Part shown: one piece after another, positions 22,838 through 29,375 of the stretch | Numbering within the stretch: the stretch's first letter is position 1 | Layout: the number at the start of each line of letters is the position of its first letter | Origin: DATHGT01 sp035317605 | Lineage (GTDB): Bacteria > Methylomirabilota > Methylomirabilia > Rokubacteriales > CSP1-6 | Direction: 5' to 3' | Length of the DNA stretch: 29,375 bases | Assembly (NCBI GenBank): GCA_035317605.1 | Contig: DATHGT010000322.1 | Coordinates: 1-29,375, forward strand | The notes under the pieces: model-generated | What the model was told of the DNA's origin: nothing | Seen by the model: the letters and a program-made list of their open reading frames with translations, nothing else | Databases searched by the model: none | Position numbers and translations under genes: made by a program

Positions 22838-25036
22838 ATGAGTCGTAAGAAGAGGTCTCGCAAGTTGGCCGCACTCTCTCAGGCGCGAAGCTCGACGCCC
22901 GCGACGGCCCCGCGCACGCCAGGATCGGCCCGACAACCCGCCGACCCCCCGGTCGAGCAATGGGTTCACCGGCTGATGCCGTGGCTCATTGTGGTCTTCA
23001 CCGTCGCCGCGTTCCTGCCGACGCTCGAGAACCAGTTCGTGGGATGGGACGACACTGCGAATCTCGTCGACAACCCTCACTATCGCGGGCTTGGCTGGCC
23101 ACAGGTCCGCTGGATGTGGACCACATTCCATATGGGTCACTACATTCCACTGACCTGGATGACCTTCGGCGTGGATTACCTGCTGTGGGGAATGACGCCC
23201 TTGGGCTATCACCTGACCAGCCTGCTCTTGCATGCCGCGAATGGTGTGGTCTTTTACTTCCTCGCCCTCCGGCTCCTGACCGCGGCGCGACCCAGGGCCG
23301 TTGAAAGCGGTGGCGCAGGTTTGGCCATTTCCTCCGGCTTCGCGGCCTTACTCTTCGCTCTCCACCCTCTGCGCGTGGAATCTGTCGCCTGGGCTACCGA
23401 GCGCCGGGATGTCCTTTCCGGGTGCTTCTACTTGTTGACGATCCTGGTCTACCTCCGGGCCATTGCGTCAGAGAAGCACGGCCGACAATGGTACTGGCTG
23501 TCCGTAGCCTTGTTCGCCTGCGCGGGACTCTCGAAGTCGATCGTCGTGAATCTTCCCCTCGTCCTGTTGATTCTCGACATCTATCCTCTGCGACGTGTCG
23601 GCGGTTCCGCTGGCTGGTGGGGAGAGCGTGCGCGTCGCGTTTACTTGGAGAAAGTCCCGTTCGTCCTGTTGGCCGTTCTCACCTCCGTCGCCGCCTTCGC
23701 CGCACTCGTTCGGCTCCAAAACATGATGGCGTTGGCGCAACTGAGCATGCTCGAACGTGTGGCCGTCTCTGCCTATGGCTTGAGTTTCTATCTCTGGAAG
23801 ACGGTGGCACCCTTCAGCCTCACGCCGCTCTACGAGCTACCCGCAACGCTGAATCTCTGGGCGCCGCTGTTTCTCCTGAGCTACCTCATGGTCGTCGCTC
23901 TCACCGCCGGCTTTTGGGTTCTACGGCATCGTTGGCCGGCTCTTCTGGCCGTGTGGCTGACGTACGTGCTGATCCTGCTGCCGGTGCTCGGGCCCTTTCA
24001 GAATGGGCCCCAGGTCGGTGCAGACCGCTACACCTACCTCGCCGGTCTGGGCCTCGCGCTCTTAGCCGGCGGCTGTCTCAGCTTCGTCTGGCGCCTGAGA
24101 CCGTTCCTGGCCATCGGGCTTGTCGGAGGCATCCTCCCCGGATTGGCCATCCTCACCTGGCACCAGGTCCACATCTGGCGCACTTCGGAGACCCTGTGGG
24201 CGCATGCCGTGACCATCGATCCCCGATCTTCCATCGCTCACATCAATTTGGGCACCGCGTTGCTCGATCGGGGCAAGCCCGCGGCGGCCATTGAGCACTT
24301 CCAACAGGCCGTCAACATCAGGCCCGATTATGCCGAGGCCCACTACAATTGGGGCACTGCCCTCACTCACCAAGGCAAGCTGGCCGAAGCCATCGACCAC
24401 TTCCAGCAGGCCGTGCGTATCAGGCCTGATTACGCGGAGGTCCACAACAATTGGGGCACTGCGCTTCTCGACCAGCGCAAGCTGGGGGAAGCCATCGACC
24501 ACTTTCAGCAGGCCATACAGATCAGACCCGACTATGCCGAGGCTCACAGCAACTTGGGCTTTGCCCTCGCTCTGCAGGGCAAGCCGGCTGAAGCCATCGA
24601 GCGTTACCAGCAGGCCCTCCGCATTCAGCCTGACTACGCGGGAGCCCACTTCAACTGGGGCGCCGCGCTCGCCCAGCAAGGCAAGACGGCCGAAGCGATC
24701 GGCCACTACGAGAAAGCCCTTCGTGCCAAGCCGGACTTCCCGGAAGCCCATAGCAATTGGGGTACTGCGCTCGCTCAGCAGGGCAATCTCGCCGCGGCGA
24801 TCGAGCACTTCAAGCAAGCTGTTCAGATAAGGCCAGATTATGCCGAGGCCCACAACAACCTAGGCTTTGCTCTGGCCTCGCAGGGCGAGCTCGCCGAGGC
24901 CGTCGAACATTACCGGCAGGCTCTTCGCATTCAGACCGACTATGTCACCGCCCAGGTCAACCTCGCCAATGCTCTCCAGAGGATCACTCAGGGGCAAACG
25001 AGCAACCTCGCATCCTCTCGGCCGCGACCTCATTGA
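22838..25036 (+). CDS. TMTC-like membrane glycosyltransferase (GT-C) with TPR tail
   Basis: A 732-residue protein. After a basic N-terminal tail, residues about 48-455 form roughly ten membrane helices. Features recall the GT-C/TMTC O-mannosyltransferase family: an acidic pair in the first outer loop (VGWDDTANLVDNP, D71-D72), and FALHPLRVESVAWATERRDVL, matching the HPxHxEAV-type segment of that family. Residues 463-720 are seven 34-residue TPR units plus a partial eighth. Such proteins are thought to transfer sugar from a lipid carrier to proteins outside the cytoplasm; the substrate here is unknown. ATG 22838 has GAGAGA upstream. The gene follows the kinase by 36 bases, converges on the SBBP gene with a 19-base gap, and is less GC-rich than the genes to the left. 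Confidence 0.82.
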   Translation: MSRKKRSRKLAALSQARSSTPATAPRTPGSARQPADPPVEQWVHRLMPWLIVVFTVAAFLPTLENQFVGWDDTANLVDNPHYRGLGWPQVRWMWTTFHMGHYIPLTWMTFGVDYLLWGMTPLGYHLTSLLLHAANGVVFYFLALRLLTAARPRAVESGGAGLAISSGFAALLFALHPLRVESVAWATERRDVLSGCFYLLTILVYLRAIASEKHGRQWYWLSVALFACAGLSKSIVVNLPLVLLILDIYPLRRVGGSAGWWGERARRVYLEKVPFVLLAVLTSVAAFAALVRLQNMMALAQLSMLERVAVSAYGLSFYLWKTVAPFSLTPLYELPATLNLWAPLFLLSYLMVVALTAGFWVLRHRWPALLAVWLTYVLILLPVLGPFQNGPQVGADRYTYLAGLGLALLAGGCLSFVWRLRPFLAIGLVGGILPGLAILTWHQVHIWRTSETLWAHAVTIDPRSSIAHINLGTALLDRGKPAAAIEHFQQAVNIRPDYAEAHYNWGTALTHQGKLAEAIDHFQQAVRIRPDYAEVHNNWGTALLDQRKLGEAIDHFQQAIQIRPDYAEAHSNLGFALALQGKPAEAIERYQQALRIQPDYAGAHFNWGAALAQQGKTAEAIGHYEKALRAKPDFPEAHSNWGTALAQQGNLAAAIEHFKQAVQIRPDYAEAHNNLGFALASQGELAEAVEHYRQALRIQTDYVTAQVNLANALQRITQGQTSNLASSRPRPH
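24224..24991 (+). repeat. TPR-coding tandem repeat, 102-bp units
   Basis: Seven consecutive 102-bp units, each coding a 34-residue TPR of the pattern DYAEAHxNWGTALxxQGKLAEAI, followed by a partial eighth. The units are close at the DNA level too, suggesting recent expansion by unequal recombination. Confidence 0.9.
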
Positions 25037-25055
25037 GGGGACGACCCGAACGAAC

Positions 25056-28034
25056 CTATGGAACAATTCGAACGGAATCAGTGCCCCTGATCGTCCTCCC
25101 CGTGAACGTCTGTCCCTCGAGAACCGCGGTGCTGTCTGTCTCACCCATTTGGAGCGCCTCGGTCTCGACGTGAACCACCAGGTCCAGGCGACCATCCCCA
25201 TTGACGTCCTCAAACGACGCCATCGGCGTGCCCTTTCCCTTGAGCTTCACGGGGGCACTGGCCAATGTCACGGTCAGGGGGTTCACCGTCCTGGCGTCGA
25301 ATGTGGCCGTGCTCAGGATGGCCACGGGCACGGTACCGTTCGACCCCAGGTTGATGCTGTTCGGGAAGCTGTGAGGCTTGATGTCGATCCCCACGCGAAG
25401 AACAGCGCTCTCGGTGATCACGAAGGGGGAAAAGCTGCTGACCTGCCCGCAGATGACGTTGTTCACCGTGTCGGTGGATGTCGTGACGTCGACCCAGACG
25501 CTGCCTTCGAAGTGGAGCAGATGGAGCATGCTCGGATCCACGAACTGCGCTGGATCGTATCTGACGCAGAACGTGACGAGCCCGGCGAAGCTGGCGGTGG
25601 TCGTGAGGTCGTAATAGGTTGGCGGACTGCCGAGGCTGAAGCCGGACGGAGGAGTCGGACCGGTGCTGCTGGTGGTCGCAGCGGAATTCCCTTGGGAAGA
25701 GATGCTGGGGAAGCTCACGGATGCTCCGCTGCCCAGGGGGACGGTCACCTGACTGCCCGACGGCGTGTTGACTGACGGACCGAAAGGATTCACCCTCGCC
25801 ACGAAGGCGTCGACGGAGCCGCCCAAGACCGGCTGCGACGGGTTGACGGTGGGGAAATCGGCCGAACTGGCGGTGCCCGCGACGTAGACGTTGCCGGTGG
25901 CGTCCAAGGCAATGCCGTTGCCGCCGTCCACGAGACTGCCCCCGAGATAGGTCGAGTAGACCAGCGCAGTGCCGGCGGCGTTGAACGTCGACACAAAGAC
26001 GGTGGAACCGCCGATCAGCGTGGCCTGGATGGGATTCACGGTCGGGAAGTCGGCCGAATCCGTTTCCCCCGTGACGTAAACGTTACCGGCACTATCCACC
26101 GCGATGCCGCGACCAGCCTCCACGCCGCTGCCACCGAGGTAGGTGGAGTAGACGAGCGCCGAGCCGGTGGCATTGAGCTTCGTCACGAAGGCATCGCCGT
26201 CCCCACCCCGAAAGGTTGACCGGAATGCTGTCGCGGTCGTCGGGAAATCGGTCGACGCAGTGAAGCCTGTCACGTAGGCGCTGCCGGAGGTGTCCACAGC
26301 GATGGCCGAGCCCCCTTCGAAGTCGCTGCCGCCGAGGTAGGTGGAGTAGACGAGCGCCGAGCCCGAGGCGTTGAGCTTGGCCACGAAGGCGTCAAACGGC
26401 TCCACGAGGGGATTCCCGTTCCACGTCGGATCGAATGCCCCGGACGACGTCGGAAAGTCGGCTGAAGCGGTGGCCCCCGTCACATAGGCGTTGCCGGCGG
26501 AGTCAACGGCGATGCCGCTGCCGCCGTCGTTGTCGCTGCCGCCGAGAAAGGTGGAGTAGACGAGTGCCGAGCCCGAGGCGTTGAGCTTCGTCACGAAGAC
26601 GTCACTGACGCCGTTGTGGGTCGTATCCAACGCCCCCGGGGTCGTTGGAAAATCGGCCGATCCGGTCGCGCCAGTCACGTAGGCATTGCCGGTCGCATCC
26701 ACCGCGATGCCGAACCCGACTTCGCCGCCGCTGCCGCTGAGGAAGGTGGAGTAGACGAGTGCGGAGCCGGTGGCGTCGAGTTTCGCCACAAAGGCCCCGA
26801 CCTCGCCTTTGAGCGTGGCCGGGAGCGCCCCGGGCGTGGTAGGAAAGTCGGCTGACCCGGTCAGTCCCGTGACGTAGGCGCTCCCGGTCGCGTCTACACC
26901 GATGCCGTTTCCGCTCTCGTCGCCGCTGCCGCCGAGAAATGTCGAGTACACGAGCGAGCCCGCGGCGTTGAGCTTTGTCACGAAGGCGTCATTCTCGCCG
27001 GACAGCGCCGCATTCAGCGCCCCTGGCGCCGTCGGAAAGTTGAGCGAGGCGCTACGGCCCGTCACGTAGGCGTTGCCCGCAGCATCCACGGTGAGGCTGC
27101 CGCCGGCGTCGAAGTCGACGCCGCCGAGAAATGTCGAGTAGACCAGCACCGGATCAATCACCAGAGGCTCGGTCGGGTCATAGGCGGCGACCTTGAACCC
27201 AACCCGGTCCTCGTCTTGGATCACGTAGCCGCCAGAGATTTCCGTCCGCCGGCCATTGATATCCTGATAGACGAGCGGCTTCTGAAGGCGAAACTCACCG
27301 CCGCGGGTCTGGAGGATGAGATCGCCGTTGGCGTCGACTTCGAGGCTCTCGGCCCCTCGAAAGGCGAGCCGGATCACACTCGGGTCGGCCCCTGGCGCCA
27401 CGACGAAGTCGTACTCGAGCTGGTGCTGTGGGTTCCCGTAATACACGAGATTGACGCCGGGATAGACGTCGCGGTACTCAACTTTCGCGAAGAGGGGCAC
27501 GTTCGTGCGCCACTTGGCCGGGTCATTCCCGATGAAGTAGTTGATCTTTCCGGGGAGCTCATCCCGTCCCATCGCTTGCGGTTCGGGCTTGGCGCCCACC
27601 AATTCCATGCGCAATACCGTGCGCGTCACCTTTTCCCGCCGCGCCGGTTCAGGTTTGACCAAGGGAACCCTGTCTCTCTTCGCCCGCGCCTCGCGCTTGC
27701 TCAACACGAACACGGCTTCCGTCGAGGTCAAAAAGAGCGTGTAGCCGCTGCCGCGGGAGAGGAATCTCACCTGGCCATCGGTCTGACCTCGGTTCATTTC
27801 GAAAGCTCGGGACAGTCTTCCATACGCGTGGCTCGGCGTGTTGGGCGACGACGTTCGGGGCTCCGCTCCACTGAAAGGCGACACCCGCCCGTCGGTCGGG
27901 AATTGCGGACGAATCAGCGCTGGAATACGCCCGAGAGGCTCATTGTGGATTGGCGCCGCGGTCGTGCTGACTACCGAAAGAATTGAGATCAGCGTTGCCC
28001 CGATTCCCAGTAACCCTTCGCGGCGCTTCGTCAT
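25056..28034 (-). CDS. Secreted SBBP beta-propeller-repeat protein
   Basis: A 992-residue exported protein. Residues 1-27 are a Sec signal peptide (basic start, then IGATLISILSVVSTTAA). Residues about 70-290 match the domain that usually precedes SBBP repeats (DUF7948-like), with FEMNRGQTDGQVRFLSRGSG and GKINYFIGNDPAKW. Seven SBBP repeats follow (about 295-750), each with LVYSTFLGGS, GIAVDxxGNAYVTG and SADFPTTPGA. The C-terminal 110 residues form a separate domain found in many exported proteins (VGIDIKPHSFPNSINLGSNG, then the calcium-loop-like DVNGDGRLDL). No lipobox or sorting signal is seen. ATG 28034 is fixed by GGAGG upstream and the signal peptide. The function is unknown; adhesion or surface binding is plausible. 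The IS1595-type element begins about 70 bases upstream. Confidence 0.9.
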   Translation of the reverse strand: MTKRREGLLGIGATLISILSVVSTTAAPIHNEPLGRIPALIRPQFPTDGRVSPFSGAEPRTSSPNTPSHAYGRLSRAFEMNRGQTDGQVRFLSRGSGYTLFLTSTEAVFVLSKREARAKRDRVPLVKPEPARREKVTRTVLRMELVGAKPEPQAMGRDELPGKINYFIGNDPAKWRTNVPLFAKVEYRDVYPGVNLVYYGNPQHQLEYDFVVAPGADPSVIRLAFRGAESLEVDANGDLILQTRGGEFRLQKPLVYQDINGRRTEISGGYVIQDEDRVGFKVAAYDPTEPLVIDPVLVYSTFLGGVDFDAGGSLTVDAAGNAYVTGRSASLNFPTAPGALNAALSGENDAFVTKLNAAGSLVYSTFLGGSGDESGNGIGVDATGSAYVTGLTGSADFPTTPGALPATLKGEVGAFVAKLDATGSALVYSTFLSGSGGEVGFGIAVDATGNAYVTGATGSADFPTTPGALDTTHNGVSDVFVTKLNASGSALVYSTFLGGSDNDGGSGIAVDSAGNAYVTGATASADFPTSSGAFDPTWNGNPLVEPFDAFVAKLNASGSALVYSTYLGGSDFEGGSAIAVDTSGSAYVTGFTASTDFPTTATAFRSTFRGGDGDAFVTKLNATGSALVYSTYLGGSGVEAGRGIAVDSAGNVYVTGETDSADFPTVNPIQATLIGGSTVFVSTFNAAGTALVYSTYLGGSLVDGGNGIALDATGNVYVAGTASSADFPTVNPSQPVLGGSVDAFVARVNPFGPSVNTPSGSQVTVPLGSGASVSFPSISSQGNSAATTSSTGPTPPSGFSLGSPPTYYDLTTTASFAGLVTFCVRYDPAQFVDPSMLHLLHFEGSVWVDVTTSTDTVNNVICGQVSSFSPFVITESAVLRVGIDIKPHSFPNSINLGSNGTVPVAILSTATFDARTVNPLTVTLASAPVKLKGKGTPMASFEDVNGDGRLDLVVHVETEALQMGETDSTAVLEGQTFTGRTIRGTDSVRIVP
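25785..27149 (-). repeat. Seven SBBP repeats, about 190-205 bp each
   Basis: Seven tandem units of roughly 63-69 codons inside the secreted protein gene, with recurring DNA stretches such as GGTGGAGTAGACGAGCGCC (plus strand) near 26140 and 26339. Unit 4 carries a small in-frame insertion (around WNGNPLVEPFDAF). Confidence 0.85.
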
Positions 28035-28116
28035 GTCTTCCTCCGCTCTGTCCGGGCTCAGACGCTGGGATTCGACGTCGCTGTCGATCTCCAAACATAT
28101 GAGGGTAATAATATAC

Positions 28117-28145
28117 TTGACACACAAGGCTAGATCGGCTATTCT
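28117..28145 (+). promoter_or_regulatory. Transposase promoter
   Basis: Perfect TTGACA (28117-28122), exactly 17 bases, then TATTCT (28140-28145, four of six). The ATG is only 6 bases after the -10, so the mRNA is probably leaderless. It lies inside the presumed IS end. Confidence 0.65.
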
Positions 28146-28151
28146 CGGGAC

Positions 28152-29132
28152 ATGGACAAGAACCCCGCCGCTCCCGAGACGCTGATTGAGGCCCTCCGCT
28201 ACTTCAACAACCCGGACGTGTGCCTCTCGTTCATGGTTCAACTGCGGTGGCCTGACGGCGTGGTGCGCTGCCCGACCTGCGGCAGTAACTTCGTGTCGTT
28301 CATCTCGACCCGTCGAGTGTGGACCTGCCGCGAGAACCACGAGCGCAAGCAGTTCTCGATCAAGGTCGGAACGATCTTTGAAGACAGCCCGATCGGCCTG
28401 GACAAGTGGCTGGCCGCGATGTGGCTGATCGCCAACGCGAAGAACGGGATTTCGTCTTACGAGATCCACCGCGCGCTCGGTGTGACTCAGAAGACCGCGT
28501 GGTTCATGCTCCATCGGATTCGGCTGGCGATGCAGGATGGTTCCGTCGAGGCCCTGCGCGGCACCATCGAAGCCGACGAGACCTTCATCGGCGGCAAGAC
28601 TCGCAACATGCACAAGTGGAAACAGGCGCGCGTACGTGCGGCGGGTCGCGGCGAGACGCACAGCAAGACCATCGTCATGGGCCTGCTGGAACGCGGGTCC
28701 GCCACCAAGGACTCGAAGGTTCGCGCGATCGTCGTCCGCGACATCAGCGCCGACGCACTCCAGGGGACCGTTCGGGCCAACGTGGAATCCGGCGCCGCGC
28801 TCATGACTGACTCGTGGAAATCGTACCGGGGCCTCAGCGCGGACTTCGTGCATCGCTTCGTGGACCACGCGACCGAATACGTCAAGGGCAACATTCACAC
28901 GAACGGCCTGGAAAACTTCTGGTCGCTGCTCAAGCGCGCGCTCCACGGGACCTACATCAGCGTCGAGCCGTTCCATCTGCACCGCTACGTTGATGAGCAG
29001 GCGTTCCGGTACAACGAGCGCTTTGGGAAGGATGGCGACCGCTTCTTGACCGTGCTGCGCGGCATCGTCGGCCGGCGCCTGACCTACAAGGCGCTCACCG
29101 GCAAGCCGATTCTCGCCGTGGCTACGACGTGA
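28152..29132 (+). CDS. IS1595-family (ISXO2-like) transposase
   Basis: A complete 326-residue transposase. The N-terminal zinc-ribbon has CPTC (about 40-43) and a second half TCRENH, then KQFSIKVGTIFEDSPIGLDKW, the usual lead into the family domain, and a helix-turn-helix ISSYEIHRALGVTQKTAWFML. The catalytic core has D142 in EADETFIGGK, D220 in MTDSWKSY, and NGLENFWSLLKRALHGTY with N251 and E254 as candidates for the third position. The C-terminal HRYVDEQAFRYNER motif is typical. The gene appears intact, with no frameshift, and is likely still functional. It is followed after 36 bases by an HNH gene that may be a passenger of the same element. Confidence 0.94.
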   Translation: MDKNPAAPETLIEALRYFNNPDVCLSFMVQLRWPDGVVRCPTCGSNFVSFISTRRVWTCRENHERKQFSIKVGTIFEDSPIGLDKWLAAMWLIANAKNGISSYEIHRALGVTQKTAWFMLHRIRLAMQDGSVEALRGTIEADETFIGGKTRNMHKWKQARVRAAGRGETHSKTIVMGLLERGSATKDSKVRAIVVRDISADALQGTVRANVESGAALMTDSWKSYRGLSADFVHRFVDHATEYVKGNIHTNGLENFWSLLKRALHGTYISVEPFHLHRYVDEQAFRYNERFGKDGDRFLTVLRGIVGRRLTYKALTGKPILAVATT

Positions 29133-29138
29133 GAGACA

Positions 29139-29151
29139 GGGGCGAGGCCCC
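29139..29151. repeat. Small hairpin between transposase and HNH gene
   Basis: GGGGC-GAG-GCCCC, a perfect 5-bp stem with a 3-base loop, directly after the transposase stop codon. It could attenuate readthrough into the HNH gene; there is no T-tract. Confidence 0.5.
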
Positions 29152-29168
29152 AGGAAACGGAGACGGCT

Positions 29169-29375
29169 ATGAGACCACCGGATGAGCTTATCTTCAGGCG
29201 AGACGAATTCCGTTGCGCCTACTGCGACCTGGACGGGAAGCTGTTCGAGAATTGGGTATTTCTCTGCGTCGACCACTTCAAACCGCAATCCCGAGGCGGC
29301 GACGACAAGATGGAAAACCTGAAAACCTCTTGCGTTAGCTGCAACCACATGAAGGGAGCCCAACAGTTTCCTGAT
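29169..29375 (+). CDS. HNH endonuclease, 5' part
   Basis: The first 69 codons of a small HNH-type nuclease; the gene leaves the window. The zinc-and-metal core is readable: C16-x2-C19 (RCAYCD), D35-H36 in VDHFKPQSRGGDDKMENL with N50, and C55-x2-C58-N-x2-K62 in CVSCNHMKG. This is the HNH order with two CxxC knuckles, as in McrA-like and group-I-intron-like nucleases. The start is ATG 29169 with GGAGA seven bases upstream. It lies 36 bases after the transposase on the same strand and is probably a passenger gene of the IS1595-type element, though a chromosomal gene beyond the IS end cannot be excluded. Confidence 0.88.
   Translation, partial: MRPPDELIFRRDEFRCAYCDLDGKLFENWVFLCVDHFKPQSRGGDDKMENLKTSCVSCNHMKGAQQFPD

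Larger units (their letters stand above)
28103..29375 (+). mobile_element. IS1595-family element, left part (right end outside window)
   Basis: It holds the IS1595-type transposase gene and the beginning of an HNH nuclease gene. The proposed left end starts at about 28103 with GGGTAATAATATACTTGACA; the A/T-rich start contrasts with its surroundings and the -35 of the transposase promoter lies in it, as in many IS ends. The right terminal repeat and the target duplication are not in the window, so the boundary is inferred. Confidence 0.6.

Noticed and set aside
25027..25055. Bidirectional terminator between the TPR and SBBP genes
   Set aside because: CCTCA-T-TGAGG gives only a 5-bp stem and has no T-run; too weak to call.
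24224..27149. Regular repeats that might suggest a CRISPR array or satellite
   Set aside because: The units are 102 bp and about 195 bp, fully coding (TPR and SBBP), without unique spacers.
25056..29363. A 1435-codon minus-strand open frame covering the SBBP gene and the whole transposase region
   Set aside because: Only the part from 28034 is a gene: ATG with GGAGG and a signal peptide start there. The upstream part lies antisense to an intact transposase and has no known domain.

Overview
The window is GC-rich bacterial chromosome with tightly packed genes, frequent GTG and a few TTG starts, and many 4-base stop/start overlaps. No taxonomic marker is complete (only the 5' part of rplU is present). 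The gene styles, namely an 11-gene nuo cluster without nuoEFG, a two-subunit IorA/IorB pair and a four-GAF hybrid kinase, fit a soil or subsurface environmental lineage such as Rokubacteria/Methylomirabilota or a similar uncultured high-GC phylum. That assignment is inference only.

Layout. 1-281 (minus): start of rplU (ribosomal protein L21). 372-1618 (minus): a TetR-family repressor translationally coupled to an ECF sigma factor, with a clear palindromic operator over the promoter. 1685-12226 (minus): a long respiratory complex I operon read nuoA-B-C-[NIPSNAP]-D-H-I-J-K-L-M-N. It has the full membrane arm and quinone module but no NADH-oxidising module (nuoE, F, G), and a two-domain NIPSNAP gene sits between nuoC and nuoD. 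12344-13057 (plus): a REC-PilZ response regulator divergent from nuoA. 13089-16759 (minus): iorA-iorB, an indolepyruvate:ferredoxin oxidoreductase. 16870-18303 (plus): an amidase-signature hydrolase. 18388-19284 (plus): a free-standing LAGLIDADG homing endonuclease that ends 25 bases before tRNA-Leu(CAA), followed by tRNA-Ala(GGC). 19661-22801 (plus): a soluble hybrid histidine kinase with four GAF domains. 22838-25036 (plus): a membrane GT-C type (TMTC-like) protein with a TPR tail, convergent with 25056-28034 (minus), a secreted SBBP beta-propeller-repeat protein. 28103-29375: the left part of an IS1595-family element (transposase plus the start of an HNH nuclease gene), cut by the window edge.

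How the parts may work together. The left half is core energy metabolism. The complex I version here would need an electron donor other than its own NADH dehydrogenase module unless nuoEFG lie elsewhere. The neighbouring IorAB produces reduced ferredoxin, so a ferredoxin-fed complex is a reasonable but unproven idea. The right half, after the tRNA genes, is less GC-rich and looks accessory: a signalling kinase, envelope/secreted repeat proteins and a transposon.

The most distinctive sequence-level observation is in the homing endonuclease. A one-base loss just after the second LAGLIDADG motif is compensated 40-55 bases later by an exact 16-bp tandem duplication, so the gene keeps an open frame while about 18 residues are read out of frame. 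I found no CRISPR array and no clear new defence system. No gap between genes exceeds 300 bases.
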